Source of the DNA: an uncultured Paracoccus sp.
Lineage (GTDB): Bacteria; Pseudomonadota; Alphaproteobacteria; Rhodobacterales; Rhodobacteraceae
NCBI GenBank assembly: GCA_934533075.1
Contig: CAKTBJ010000006.1
Span: 1 to 64,000 of the forward strand
Length of the DNA stretch: 64,000 nucleotides
Reading direction: 5' to 3'
In this document: piece after piece, positions 1 to 8,062 of the stretch
How the letters are laid out: each line of letters begins with the position of its first letter
Numbering within the stretch: the first letter of the stretch is position 1
The notes under the pieces: generated by a model
Told to the model about the DNA's origin: nothing
What the model saw: only the letters and a program-made list of their open reading frames with translations
The model's database searches: none
Translations under genes and position numbers: made by a program

Positions 1-214
1 TGGCCAGCTCGCCGGGCACCGGCAGCGGCGCGCCGGCGGTCAGGAAGGCGATGCCGGGGGCGGGATGCGGCGGCGAGGGGGCGGCGGGCACGGCCTCGAC
101 GGGTGCGGTCGCGGCGTGGGCGATGACCTGCGCGGCCAGCGGCGCCGGGCAGGCCAGCAGCAGCGCCGCCAGCCCGGCGCGAAGGCCCTGTCGATGCGGG
201 GGTGTCATGCTCAT
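1..214 (-). CDS. secreted hypothetical protein, C-terminus cut by window start
   Basis: A minus-strand frame opens with ATG at 214 (alternative ATG at 208) and stays open to the window edge, giving 71 residues. Residues 1-28 look like a Sec signal peptide: a basic N-region (HRQGLR), a hydrophobic core (AGLAALLLACPAPL) and a likely cleavage site after LAA. The mature part seen so far is rich in Ala and Pro. No domain can be recognised from this fragment. About 107 bp separate it from the divergent VOC gene, room for two promoters. It could be a lipoprotein or a periplasmic enzyme; the remainder of the gene is needed to decide. Confidence 0.55.
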   Translation of the reverse strand, partial: MSMTPPHRQGLRAGLAALLLACPAPLAAQVIAHAATAPVEAVPAAPSPPHPAPGIAFLTAGAPLPVPGELA

Positions 215-287
215 GCGGGCGGCCCGGTGCCTTCTGGTTCGGTTCCCCTGATAGCATGGCCGCCCGGCGGGGCAAGCCGTGGCGCGG

Positions 288-316
288 TTGCCCGCCGCGG
301 CCGGGCGTGGCAGGCT
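288..316 (+). promoter_or_regulatory. putative sigma-70-type promoter of the VOC gene
   Basis: TTGCCC (288-293), a 17-nt spacer and CAGGCT (311-316) stand 5 nt before the ATG at 322. A start of transcription about 7 nt after the -10 would give an essentially leaderless mRNA. The same spacing and a similar -10 recur before the genes at 2798 and 5323. This is inference from sequence only. Confidence 0.35.
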
Positions 317-321
317 GAGGC

Positions 322-756
322 ATGACCGACGACGCCCCGCCCGTTCTGGGCGTGCTGGAAAGCGCGCTCTATGCCGACGACCTCGATGCCGCGGCCGCCT
401 TCTGGGAGGGGGTGATGGGGCTGCGGGCCTTCCAGACCGTGCCCGGCCGGCACGTGTTCTTCCGCGTCACCGACCAGCCCCGCCCGCAGGTGCTGCTGGT
501 GTTTCGCGCCGAGGCCACCGAACAGCCGCCCGCGCCCGATGCCCGCCTGCCGGTGCCGCCGCATGGCGCGCGCGGCCCCGGCCATGTCTGCCTTGCCGTG
601 GCGCCGGGCGCGCTGGACGGCTGGCGCGCGCATCTGACCGCGCAGGGCATCGCCATCGAGGCCGATTTCAACTGGCCGAGCGGCGCGCGCTCGATCTATT
701 TCCGCGACCCGGCGGGGAATTCCATCGAACTGGCCGACCCGGCGATCTGGTCCTGA
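322..756 (+). CDS. VOC superfamily (glyoxalase/bleomycin-resistance-like) protein
   Basis: This 144-residue protein has the two-module beta-alpha-beta-beta-beta layout of the vicinal oxygen chelate fold. The first module is residues 8-60 (LESALYADDLDAAAAFW), the second from about residue 88 (GPGHVCLAV). It ends with the conserved strand carrying the last metal-ligand position (SIYFRDPAGNSIELADP, about 122-138). Candidate ligands are Glu13, His92 and Glu136. Such proteins are small metal-dependent lyases, isomerases or dioxygenases, or antibiotic-binding proteins; the substrate cannot be read from the sequence. It stands alone between a divergent secreted-protein gene and a convergent L,D-transpeptidase gene. 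The start at 322 is the only ATG that keeps the full first module. Confidence 0.85.
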   Translation: MTDDAPPVLGVLESALYADDLDAAAAFWEGVMGLRAFQTVPGRHVFFRVTDQPRPQVLLVFRAEATEQPPAPDARLPVPPHGARGPGHVCLAVAPGALDGWRAHLTAQGIAIEADFNWPSGARSIYFRDPAGNSIELADPAIWS

Positions 757-774
757 CCGCCCGCGCGGCATGCA

Positions 775-801
775 AAAGGCCCCGGCGCGACCGGGGCCTT
801 T
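775..801. terminator. bidirectional intrinsic terminator
   Basis: A perfect 11-bp stem (AAAGGCCCCGG / CCGGGGCCTTT) with a 5-nt loop sits between the convergent VOC and L,D-transpeptidase genes. A-rich and T-rich edges lie on both sides, so it can serve both strands. Confidence 0.8.
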
Positions 802-821
802 GCTTTGTCTGTCCTGCGGCC

Positions 822-1574
822 TCAGCCGCTGGTGGCGGCCTGCGCGGCCTGTTGTTCGGCCAGCAACTCCGGCGGCACCACATAGCCGTCGGGGGTCTCG
901 ACCAGAGGGCCTTCATAGCGGCGGCTTTCCTCGCGGGTGCGGACCTTCACGGTCGTGCCCATCGGCACCTCGTCATAGAGGTCCAGGATGTCCTGGTTGA
1001 ACAGCCGGATGCAGCCCGCCGAGGTGGCCTTGCCGATGGAGGCCGGCTCCATCGTGCCGTGGATGCGATACATCGTGTCCCGGCCGCCGCGATACAGATA
1101 CAGCGCCCGCGCGCCCAGCGGATTGTCGAGGCCGCCGCTCAAGCCCCCGGCCACGGGTCCGTAAAGCTCCGGCTCGCGCCGGATCATGTTCTGGGTGGGG
1201 GTCCAGCTGGGCCAGGCCTCCTTGCGGCGGATGGTGCCGGTGCCCTGGAAGGCCAGCCCGGCACGGCCGACCGCGATGCCGAAGCGCATGGCCTCGCCAT
1301 TGGGCAGGACGTGATAGAGGAAGCGCGCATAGGGATCGACGACGATGGTGCCGGCTTTCTCGGGGCCGTTATAGGCGACGCGCTGGCGGCGGTTGCGCTC
1401 GATCAGGTATTCGGGCCTGACGGCGGGAATGGTGACCGGGTTGCCGTCGGGACCGGGCACCTCGATGGCCTGGTATTCCGGCGGGATCGGCGGGGCTTCG
1501 GGCTGGTCGGGGGTCGAAGGCCCGCATGCGGCGAGACCAAGCGCCAGCGCCAACATCAGCGGGGCAATACGCAT
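822..1574 (-). CDS. L,D-transpeptidase (YkuD domain) lipoprotein
   Basis: This 250-residue precursor has a signal peptide ending in the lipobox LAAC (Cys17), so the mature protein should be anchored to a membrane by lipid. After a Pro-rich linker (residues 18-55) comes a YkuD catalytic domain at about 75-212. Its signature HG...SAGCIRL.N has His172 as the conserved base and Cys188 as the nucleophile. The family forms 3-3 cross-links in peptidoglycan or attaches proteins to it in the periplasm. A short tail (213-250, Glu/Gln-rich) follows the domain. The gene is monocistronic, convergent with the VOC gene across a strong hairpin. The specific role (cross-linking or protein attachment) cannot be told from sequence. 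Confidence 0.9.
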   Translation of the reverse strand: MRIAPLMLALALGLAACGPSTPDQPEAPPIPPEYQAIEVPGPDGNPVTIPAVRPEYLIERNRRQRVAYNGPEKAGTIVVDPYARFLYHVLPNGEAMRFGIAVGRAGLAFQGTGTIRRKEAWPSWTPTQNMIRREPELYGPVAGGLSGGLDNPLGARALYLYRGGRDTMYRIHGTMEPASIGKATSAGCIRLFNQDILDLYDEVPMGTTVKVRTREESRRYEGPLVETPDGYVVPPELLAEQQAAQAATSG

Positions 1575-2402
1575 GAACTGTCATCCTCGGACTTGGGTGC
1601 GGCCCGGTGGGGCGGGCACCCGGTGGCAGCGTGAAGACGGCGCGGGACCGGCGAGGCAGATCGCCCTGGACCCACGCCAATGCCGGCCATTCCTTGCGAT
1701 CCGGGTCGCCAAGGTCAACCCCTGCCCCGGCAGATCGCTTTCCCGGCGTTGCATATTTGGCGCGAGGCGGGCGGGGGGGCGCGCAGGGGCGGCCGGGCAG
1801 GGCGGTGCGGCCCTCGGGCGCGTGGCTGTCCGGGCGGTGATCGGCCGGCCCGCGCGCCCGGCGGTCGCCTCGGGGGCCGCCGGTTCCCGGATCATGGGAT
1901 ACACCCGCCGCCGGGGCGGTTCGGGGCGACGGCATCGTGCCGATGGTCCCGCGTGACGGCGGCGCGGACGCAATCGGGGCGCCGGGCGCGTCGTGACCCG
2001 TGGCAAGGCACGCGGCCGTGGCCAGGAGGCAAGGGCCGGGCGCCACCCGATGATCGGCGCCCGGCATCGGCGTCCCTCCGGGGCGGGCGCCGGCCGGTCT
2101 CGCCCCTGCGATCCGCCGCAAGCGTTCCGTGCCGGGCGCCTGCCCCGGAGACAAGGCGACCGTCCCGCAACCCGTGTTCAAGGCCCGCGCGCATGCTTGC
2201 AGGACGCTGCCGGTTCCGGCTGTCCCTGCCGGAATGCAGGGCGGCAGGGAGCAAGGGGCCGTCACCCCGAGGGCGTCGCGGGGGGGCGTGCATCCCGTGC
2301 CGCCGCCCCCGCACCCGCGACCGGGGGAACCCCGGCCCGTCCGCCCCCGTTGATCCGCATGTCCCGGCGCATATCCCCGCGCCGCCAGAAGGGAGATCAA
2401 CC
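1575..2402. other. long intergenic region without a supportable gene
   Basis: About 830 bp separate the divergent L,D-transpeptidase and GlsB/YeaQ genes. Several frames are open because of the very high GC, but their translations are dominated by Arg, Pro, Gly and Ala and show no domain, signal or good ribosome site. One perfect 10-bp inverted repeat (GCCGGGCGCC / GGCGCCCGGC) lies at 2035-2065. A ribosome site (GGGAG) precedes the ATG at 2403. A regulatory RNA is possible but nothing in the sequence proves it. Confidence 0.5.
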
Positions 2403-2666
2403 ATGATCACGCTCACCGGACTTGTCCTTTCGCTCATCATCGGCGCCATCGCCGGCTGGCTGGCCGGCGAACTGGTCAAGGGCCACGGGCAGGGGCTGCC
2501 GATGAATATCGTCGTCGGTATCCTCGGTGCCGTCATCGCCTCCTGGCTGTTTCCCACCATCGGCCTGCGGCTGGGGGCGGAAGGCTCGATCCTCGGCGCC
2601 ATCGTCTATTCGACCATCGGCGCGGTGATCCTGCTGCTGGCGATCCGGCTGGTGAACCGGGCCTGA
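2403..2666 (+). CDS. GlsB/YeaQ/YmgE family stress-response membrane protein
   Basis: This small, very hydrophobic 87-residue protein has three predicted membrane helices (about 3-21, 34-52 and 61-83). It shows the Gly-rich pattern of the transglycosylase-associated family: GAIAGWLAGELVKG in helix 1 and GILGAVIASWLF in helix 2. Family members are inner-membrane proteins induced by stress; their biochemical role is not settled. The ATG at 2403 follows a GGGAG ribosome site by about 8 nt. The gene sits alone after a long non-coding region and is closed by a 12-bp-stem hairpin. The length is typical for the family. Confidence 0.85.
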   Translation: MITLTGLVLSLIIGAIAGWLAGELVKGHGQGLPMNIVVGILGAVIASWLFPTIGLRLGAEGSILGAIVYSTIGAVILLLAIRLVNRA

Positions 2667-2701
2667 CCGCGAAGCCGCCGGACCACCGGCGACAGGACAC
2701 G

Positions 2702-2734
2702 GGGCGCCGGATGTCGTGATGGCATCCGGCGCCC
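2702..2734 (+). terminator. hairpin terminator after the GlsB/YeaQ gene
   Basis: A perfect 12-bp stem, GGGCGCCGGATG / CATCCGGCGCCC, with a 9-nt loop lies 35 bp after the stop codon. It is followed by TTGCC and not by a long T-run, so it may be only partly efficient. Confidence 0.65.
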
Positions 2735-2742
2735 TTGCCATG

Positions 2743-2771
2743 TTGCACCCCGGCGCGGCTGCCAATAGGGT
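2743..2771 (+). promoter_or_regulatory. putative promoter of the MFS-GNAT pair
   Basis: TTGCAC (2743-2748), a 17-nt spacer and TAGGGT (2766-2771) lie 26 nt before the MFS start codon and just after the preceding terminator hairpin. The call rests on the hexamers only. Confidence 0.4.
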
Positions 2772-2797
2772 CGGCCCAAGCCAAGGCCTGAAAGTCC

Positions 2798-4465
2798 ATG
2801 ACGAATCCGCCCAAAGCCTCGCAGACCGACCCGTCCCCCCCGCAACGCAGTGGCGCGCTTGCCCCTTTCGCCAGCCCGGCCTTCCGGACGCTGTGGTCGG
2901 CCACGGTGGTGTCGAATTTCGGCGGCATGATCCAGGCGGTGGCGGCGGCCTGGATGATGACGCAGCTGACCTCCTCGCCGACGCTGATCGCGCTGGTGCA
3001 GGCCTCGAACACGCTGCCGATCATGCTGTTCGCGCTGGTCTCCGGGGCGCTGGCGGACCTGTTCGACCGCCGCCGTCTGATGCTGATGGCGCAGGGGCTG
3101 ATGTTCGGGGCCTCGGCGCTGCTGGCGCTGGTGACGTGGCTGGACCTGCTGACGCCTTGGGTGCTGCTGTCGATGACCTTCCTGATCGGGGTCGGCGCCG
3201 CCATCTACAACCCGCCCTGGCAGGCCAGCATGGGCGACCTGGTGCCGCGCCGCGACCTGCCGGCGGCGGTCACGCTGAACTCGGTCGGCTTCAACCTGAT
3301 GCGCGGCGTCGGCCCGGCGGCGGGCGGTCTGATCGTGGCGGCCTTCGGCGGCGCCTTCGCCTTCCTGCTGAACGCGCTGTCCTATATCCCGTTGCTGGGC
3401 GCCTTCCTGCGCTGGCAGCCGCCGCAGCGCGCGCCGCGCACCGTCCCGCGCGAGCCGTTCCTGGCCGCCGTGGTGGCCGGGCTGCGCTATGTCGTGCTGT
3501 CGCCCAACCTGATGCGGGTGCTGGGGCGGGGCGCGCTGTTCGGCTTTTCGGCGGTGTCGATCCTGTCGCTGCTGCCGCTGGTCGCGAAGGAGCATACCGG
3601 GGCCGGCTCGCTGCTTTACGGCGCGCTTCTGGGCTGTTTCGGCATCGGCGCGCTGGCCGGTGCGGCGCTGAACCCGCGCGTGCGCGACCGCTTCGACAAC
3701 GAGGTCATCGTGCGCATGGCCTTTGCCGCCTTCGCCTTCTCGGCGCTGGTGCTGGCGCATACGGACAATGTGTTCATCATCGGCCTCGGCCTGCTGCCGG
3801 CCGGCGCCGCCTGGGTGCTGGCGCTGTCGCTGTTCAATGTGACGGTGCAGCTTTCCACCCCGCGCTGGGTGGTGGCGCGGGCGCTGGCGCTTTACCAGAC
3901 GGCGGTGTTCGGCGGCATGGCGCTGGGAAGCTGGACCTGGGGCATGGCCGCGACCGCCTACGGCTGGCGCACGGCCTTCCTGATCTCGGCCGGCCTGCTG
4001 GTGGTGGGGGGGATCGTCGGGCTGTGGCTGCGTCAGCCGGAATTCTCGAATCTCGACCTCGACCCGGCCGAGATGTTCCGCGCCCCGGTGCCGGCGCTGG
4101 ACATCCGCCGCCGCTCCGGCCCGATCATGGTGATGCTGGACTATCGCATCGACAAGGAGGACGTGCCGGAATTCCTGCGCCTGATGCGCAAGCGCCGGAT
4201 GATCCGCCGCCGCGACGGCGCCCGGCAATGGGCCTTGCTGCGCGACCTGGAGCAGCCGGAACTGTGGTCGGAAAGCTATCATATCGCCACCTGGGACGAA
4301 TATGTCCGCCACAACCAGCGCCGCACCAAATCCGACAACGAGGTGACGCAGGCCCTGCGCGACCTGCATCGCGGGTCCGAGCCGCCCCGCGTCCACCGCA
4401 TGATCGAGCGTCATGCCGTCTCGCCCCATGACGACGTGCCGCTGGTCGGCAAGATGGACATCTGA
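2798..4465 (+). CDS. MFS transporter of the MFS_3 (EntS-like) type with C-terminal cytoplasmic domain
   Basis: This 555-residue inner-membrane transporter has about 12 predicted helices between residues 30 and 415. It carries the MFS loop signature between helices 2 and 3 (GALADLFDRRRLM). The arrangement matches the transmembrane secretion effector group related to the enterobactin exporter EntS. Residues after about 440 form a soluble domain (from SGPIMVMLDYRIDKED on) often found at the end of this group and resembling a small ferredoxin-like/ABM fold. It most likely exports a small molecule by proton antiport; the substrate is unknown. A GNAT acetyltransferase gene begins on the base after its stop codon, so the two are probably one operon, and the pair could modify and export the same class of compound. 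Confidence 0.85.
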   Translation: MTNPPKASQTDPSPPQRSGALAPFASPAFRTLWSATVVSNFGGMIQAVAAAWMMTQLTSSPTLIALVQASNTLPIMLFALVSGALADLFDRRRLMLMAQGLMFGASALLALVTWLDLLTPWVLLSMTFLIGVGAAIYNPPWQASMGDLVPRRDLPAAVTLNSVGFNLMRGVGPAAGGLIVAAFGGAFAFLLNALSYIPLLGAFLRWQPPQRAPRTVPREPFLAAVVAGLRYVVLSPNLMRVLGRGALFGFSAVSILSLLPLVAKEHTGAGSLLYGALLGCFGIGALAGAALNPRVRDRFDNEVIVRMAFAAFAFSALVLAHTDNVFIIGLGLLPAGAAWVLALSLFNVTVQLSTPRWVVARALALYQTAVFGGMALGSWTWGMAATAYGWRTAFLISAGLLVVGGIVGLWLRQPEFSNLDLDPAEMFRAPVPALDIRRRSGPIMVMLDYRIDKEDVPEFLRLMRKRRMIRRRDGARQWALLRDLEQPELWSESYHIATWDEYVRHNQRRTKSDNEVTQALRDLHRGSEPPRVHRMIERHAVSPHDDVPLVGKMDI

Positions 4466-4930
4466 ATGCGCATCATTCCGGCCGCGTTTCCGGCGGATAC
4501 CGAAACGGTGCGGGCGCTGTTTCGCGCCTATCTGGACGGGCTGGGCCTCGATCTGGGCTTTCAGGGGGTGGAGGCGGAACTGGCCGACCTGCCGGGCAAA
4601 TACGCCCCGCCCGCGGGCGGGGTCCTGCTGGCGCGCGACGAGGCGGGCCGGGCGGTGGGCGTGGTGGCGATGTGGCAGCTCGCGCCGGGCGTGGCCGAGA
4701 TGAAGCGCCTTTATATCGCACCGGAGGGGCGCGGGCAGGGGCTGGGGCACCGGCTGGTCGCGGCCATCGTGGCGGCGGCACGCGAGGCGGGCCATGCGCG
4801 GATGCGGCTGGATACGCTGGCCGCGATGGCGCCGGCGCAGGCCATCTACCGCGCGGCGGGCTTTCGGCCCATCGCGAACTACAACGACAATCCCCTGCCC
4901 GAGGCCCGGCATTTCGAGCTGATCCTTTAG
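4466..4930 (+). CDS. GNAT family N-acetyltransferase
   Basis: A compact single-domain GNAT of 154 residues. The acetyl-CoA pyrophosphate loop is visible as RGQGLG (about residue 89-94), preceded by the beta-4 strand EMKRLYIAPE and followed by a long helix. Motif B appears as AIYRAAGFRPI near 128-138. The substrate is unknown. The start codon directly follows the TGA of the MFS gene (TGAATG), which argues for translational coupling. There is no obvious terminator; about 390 bp of non-coding DNA follow. Confidence 0.85.
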   Translation: MRIIPAAFPADTETVRALFRAYLDGLGLDLGFQGVEAELADLPGKYAPPAGGVLLARDEAGRAVGVVAMWQLAPGVAEMKRLYIAPEGRGQGLGHRLVAAIVAAAREAGHARMRLDTLAAMAPAQAIYRAAGFRPIANYNDNPLPEARHFELIL

Positions 4931-5322
4931 GGGAGGGCGCATCCCGCCGGGCCGGATGCCCGCCATGCCCATCGGGCGGTGCCCGGCGTGCCGCGCGGCA
5001 TCGCATGGCGCCGCCCCGCGCCCCGGCCACGCCGCCGATACTCGGTCGCAGGAACGCGGGCGGGCGGGGCGCGGGGCGGGCAACCTCTCGGGCTTCCGGC
5101 CGGCCGGATACCGGTTCCGCCCCGGCTGCGCGACATGTCGGAACCGGGATAGGCGCATCGGCCTGTCTCCGATGGCGAGGCGCCGCATCGCGTGCGGAGG
5201 CGGGGCGCGCAGGCAGCCCCGGCGCGACGGAGGGGGCCTCGACGGCCCGCTCCGCCGCCCTTCCCGCCGCTTGCAACAAGGGCCGCGCCGGGCCAGGCTG
5301 AGCCGGAACCCGGAGGCCCGCC
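4931..5322. other. non-coding region with a putative promoter at 5271-5299
   Basis: About 390 bp between the GNAT gene and the next membrane-protein gene contain no convincing coding frame. Near the 3' end, TTGCAA (5271-5276), 17 nt and CAGGCT (5294-5299) form a plausible promoter for the gene at 5323. A GGAGG-like ribosome site follows (CCCGGAGG around 5310). Confidence 0.45.
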
Positions 5323-5916
5323 ATGCCCACGCCCCCCACCGATGCCGAGATCTTCACCCATGTCCGCATCATCATCGGCATGGTGCTGGGGCTTTCGGTG
5401 GCGCGGCTGATCTCCGGCCTGATGCGCTTCATCCAGCATCCGGGGCGCGAGCCGGTCTCGCCCGAGCATCTGCTCTGGGCGGGCTTCGTGCTGCTGTCGA
5501 TCATCCATTTCTGGTGGTTCGAGATCGCGCTGGCCCATACCGTCCGCTGGTCCTTCGCCACCTATGTCTCGGTGCTTGCCTATGCCGGGTCGTTCGTGGC
5601 GCTGGCCTCGATCCTGTTTCCCGACAACACCAGCGAATACAACGGGCTGGCCGGATATTTCCGCCAGCGCCGCCGCGCCTTCCACCTCCTGCTGCTGGTG
5701 TTCCTGGGCCTCGATGTGGTGGATACGCTGATCAAGGGGCACGCCTATTACGCGCAGCATTACGGCTGGTATTATCCGCTGCGCCAGGCGCTGCTGGCGG
5801 CCGGCACCGCGCTGGCGCTGGTCTGGCGGAACGTGCGTTATCAGGCCGTCTTCCCGGCCCTGGCCCTGGCCTTTCAAACCATCTGGATCGCCAGCCTGTT
5901 TGCACGTCCAGGTTGA
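5323..5916 (+). CDS. multi-pass membrane protein of unknown function
   Basis: This 197-residue protein has six predicted membrane segments, at about 14-34, 50-70, 78-99, 118-137, 150-166 and 172-192. Aromatic residues cluster in the third quarter (YYAQHYGWYYPLRQ), and there are conserved-looking charged positions inside or near helices (Asp8, His52, Asp122, Asp125). I do not recognise a characterised family. The gene lies 98 bp before sqdB on the same strand but has its own promoter-like element upstream, so membership of the sulfolipid operon is doubtful. It could be a small transporter-like or sensor membrane domain; function unknown. Confidence 0.75.
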   Translation: MPTPPTDAEIFTHVRIIIGMVLGLSVARLISGLMRFIQHPGREPVSPEHLLWAGFVLLSIIHFWWFEIALAHTVRWSFATYVSVLAYAGSFVALASILFPDNTSEYNGLAGYFRQRRRAFHLLLLVFLGLDVVDTLIKGHAYYAQHYGWYYPLRQALLAAGTALALVWRNVRYQAVFPALALAFQTIWIASLFARPG

Positions 5917-6014
5917 GCATCGGCAAAGCCTTGCCACCCCCTTGCAACCGTCATTGGCCTGTCGCGTTATCACCCCATATCTGCGCCATGACAGCGCCAG
6001 AGGAGGGTGGGTTC

Positions 6015-7232
6015 ATGCGTATCGCGGTTCTTGGCGGGGATGGTTTCGTCGGATGGCCGACCTCGCTGCATCTGTCGGCGGCCGGCCACGAGGTGCATAT
6101 CGTCGACAACCTGTCGCGCCGCTGGATCGACACCGAGCTGGGCGTGCAATCGCTGACCCCGATGGATTCCATCCAGGAGCGGTGCCGCATCTGGAAGCAG
6201 GAAACCGGCCGCACCATCCGCTTCCACCTGCTGGACCTCGCCAGGGAATACGAGCGGCTGAAGCAATGGCTGGCCGAGAACCGCCCCGACGCGGTGATCC
6301 ATTTCGCCGAACAGCGCGCCGCGCCCTATTCGATGAAATCCGACCGCCACAAGGTCTATACCGTCAACAACAACACCAACGCCACGCATAACCTGCTGGC
6401 GGCGCTGGTGGAAACCGGCATCGACGCGCATCTGGTCCATCTGGGCACGATGGGGGTCTATGGCTATTCCACCATCGGCGCGCCCATCCCCGAGGGCTAT
6501 CTGGACGTGTCCGTCGACACGCCCGAAGGGCCGAAGGCGCAGCAGATCCTGTATCCGACGCGGCCCGGCTCGGTCTATCACATGACCAAGAGCCTCGATC
6601 AGATCCTGTTCCAGTTCTATGCCCAGAACGACGGCCTGCGCATCACCGACCTGCATCAGGGCATCGTCTGGGGCACCCATACCGAGCAGACCCGGCTGCA
6701 CGAGCAACTGATCAACCGCTTCGACTATGACGGCGACTATGGCACGGTGCTGAACCGCTTCCTGATCCAGGCGGCCATCGGCTATCCGCTGACCGTGCAC
6801 GGCACCGGCGGCCAGACCCGCGCCTTCATCCATATCCAGGATTCGGTGCGCTGCATCGCCTTGGCGCTGGCGGATGCGCCGAAATCGGGCGAACGGGTGC
6901 GCATCTTCAACCAGATGACCGAAACCCACCGCGTCCGCGACCTTGCCGCGCTGGTGGCCCAGATGACCGGGGCCGAGGTCCGCATGCTGCCCAATCCCCG
7001 CAAGGAGGCCGACGAGAACGAGCTGATGGTCAGGAACGACCAGTTCATCGCGCTGGGGCTGAAGCCCATCACCCTGCGCGAGGCCCTGCTGTCCGAGGTC
7101 ATCGACGTGGCGAAGAAATACGCCCACCGCATCGACCGCACCCGCGTGGCCGCCGTCAGCGCCTGGACCCGCGACCTTGCGCAACGGGTCGAGCATGACC
7201 CGGAGGGCAAGCGCCTGAAATCCGTGTCGTGA
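6015..7232 (+). CDS. sqdB: UDP-sulfoquinovose synthase
   Basis: Converts UDP-glucose and sulfite to UDP-sulfoquinovose, the head-group donor of the sulfolipid SQDG. The 405-residue protein is an extended SDR. It has the NAD-binding GGDGFVGW at residues 7-14 and the catalytic residues of the family: Thr145 (HLGTMGVYG), Tyr188 and Lys192 (SVYHMTKS). Length and motifs agree with bacterial SqdB and plant SQD1. The ATG at 6015 follows AGGAGG by 8 nt; an ATG 27 nt upstream lacks a good ribosome site and would add residues not seen in the family. It heads the operon sqdB-sqdD-sqdC, the same order as in Rhodobacter sphaeroides. A weak promoter may lie at 5942-5970. Confidence 0.96.
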   Translation: MRIAVLGGDGFVGWPTSLHLSAAGHEVHIVDNLSRRWIDTELGVQSLTPMDSIQERCRIWKQETGRTIRFHLLDLAREYERLKQWLAENRPDAVIHFAEQRAAPYSMKSDRHKVYTVNNNTNATHNLLAALVETGIDAHLVHLGTMGVYGYSTIGAPIPEGYLDVSVDTPEGPKAQQILYPTRPGSVYHMTKSLDQILFQFYAQNDGLRITDLHQGIVWGTHTEQTRLHEQLINRFDYDGDYGTVLNRFLIQAAIGYPLTVHGTGGQTRAFIHIQDSVRCIALALADAPKSGERVRIFNQMTETHRVRDLAALVAQMTGAEVRMLPNPRKEADENELMVRNDQFIALGLKPITLREALLSEVIDVAKKYAHRIDRTRVAAVSAWTRDLAQRVEHDPEGKRLKSVS

Positions 7233-8062
7233 TGGGTTGGCAGGCCGACCGCCCGGCACAAGGCGACCGGGCCTTCGTCACGCTGGTGACGAATGCCGAC
7301 TACGCGCTGGGGGCGCGGGCGCTGATGCGGTCCATTGCGCTGAGCGGGACCGGCGCGGATCGGGTGGTGATGCATACCGATGTGGCGCCGGAGGATCTGG
7401 CGCCGCTTTCCGCTCTGGGTTGCCGTCTGGTGCAGGTGGGTTTGCTGCCGACCTCGGATGCGTTCAACGCGGCGCATGCCCGCGCGGCTTTGCATGGCGC
7501 GGCGCCCTTCACCAAGGGCGAGAAGCCGCCCTTCCACACGCCGCTGGACAATTTCGCCAAGCTGCGCCTGTGGCAACTGGACTATGCGCGGGTGGTGTTC
7601 ATCGACGCCGATGCGCTGGTGCTGCGCAACGTGGACCGGCTGTTCGACTATCCCGAATTCTCGGCGGCGCCGAACGTCTATGAATCGCTTGAGGATTTTC
7701 ACCGCCTGAACAGCGGCGTCTTTACAGCGCGCCCAAGTGCGGCGACCTTCGCGGCGATGCTGGACCGCCTCGACCGGCCCGGCGCCTTCTGGCGGCGCAC
7801 CGACCAGACCTTTCTGGAAAGCTTCTTTCCCGGCTGGCACGGCCTGCCGGTCTTCGACAACATGTTGCAATATGTCTGGTTCAACCTGCCCGGCCTGTGG
7901 CGCTGGCGCGACATCCGCATCCTGCATTTTCAATATGAAAAGCCCTGGCAGGACCATGCCAAGGCCGACCGCCTGCGCCCGCTGATCGACCTCTGGCGCG
8001 CCTATGCCGGCGACGGCCCGGTGCCGGATGCGGCCACCCTGCCGGACCCCGAATGCGCATAG
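7232..8062 (+). CDS. sqdD: sulfolipid glycosyltransferase, GT8 (glycogenin-like)
   Basis: This 276-residue glycosyltransferase resembles glycogenin and galactinol synthase. It has the N-terminal strand FVTLVTNADYALGARAL, the metal/nucleotide-sugar DxD motif (IDADALVL, about residue 124-131) and a late histidine motif (ILHFQYEKPW). In Rhodobacter sphaeroides SqdD is needed for sulfolipid synthesis and is thought to transfer sulfoquinovose from UDP-sulfoquinovose to diacylglycerol. The ATG at 7232 shares its A with the sqdB stop (TGATG), so translation is likely coupled; a GTG three bases earlier is an alternative. Its 3' end overlaps sqdC by 10 bp. The identity is supported mainly by operon order plus GT8 motifs. 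Confidence 0.88.
   Translation: MGWQADRPAQGDRAFVTLVTNADYALGARALMRSIALSGTGADRVVMHTDVAPEDLAPLSALGCRLVQVGLLPTSDAFNAAHARAALHGAAPFTKGEKPPFHTPLDNFAKLRLWQLDYARVVFIDADALVLRNVDRLFDYPEFSAAPNVYESLEDFHRLNSGVFTARPSAATFAAMLDRLDRPGAFWRRTDQTFLESFFPGWHGLPVFDNMLQYVWFNLPGLWRWRDIRILHFQYEKPWQDHAKADRLRPLIDLWRAYAGDGPVPDAATLPDPECA

Noticed and set aside
1369..2400. 343-codon minus-strand open frame through the long intergenic region
   Set aside because: It overlaps the L,D-transpeptidase gene in another frame and its sequence is Pro/Arg/Gly-rich with no recognisable fold or start signal.
5988..6014. Upstream ATG for sqdB at 5988
   Set aside because: It lacks a ribosome site, while ATG 6015 has AGGAGG at 8 nt and gives the normal MRIAVLGGDGFVGW start.
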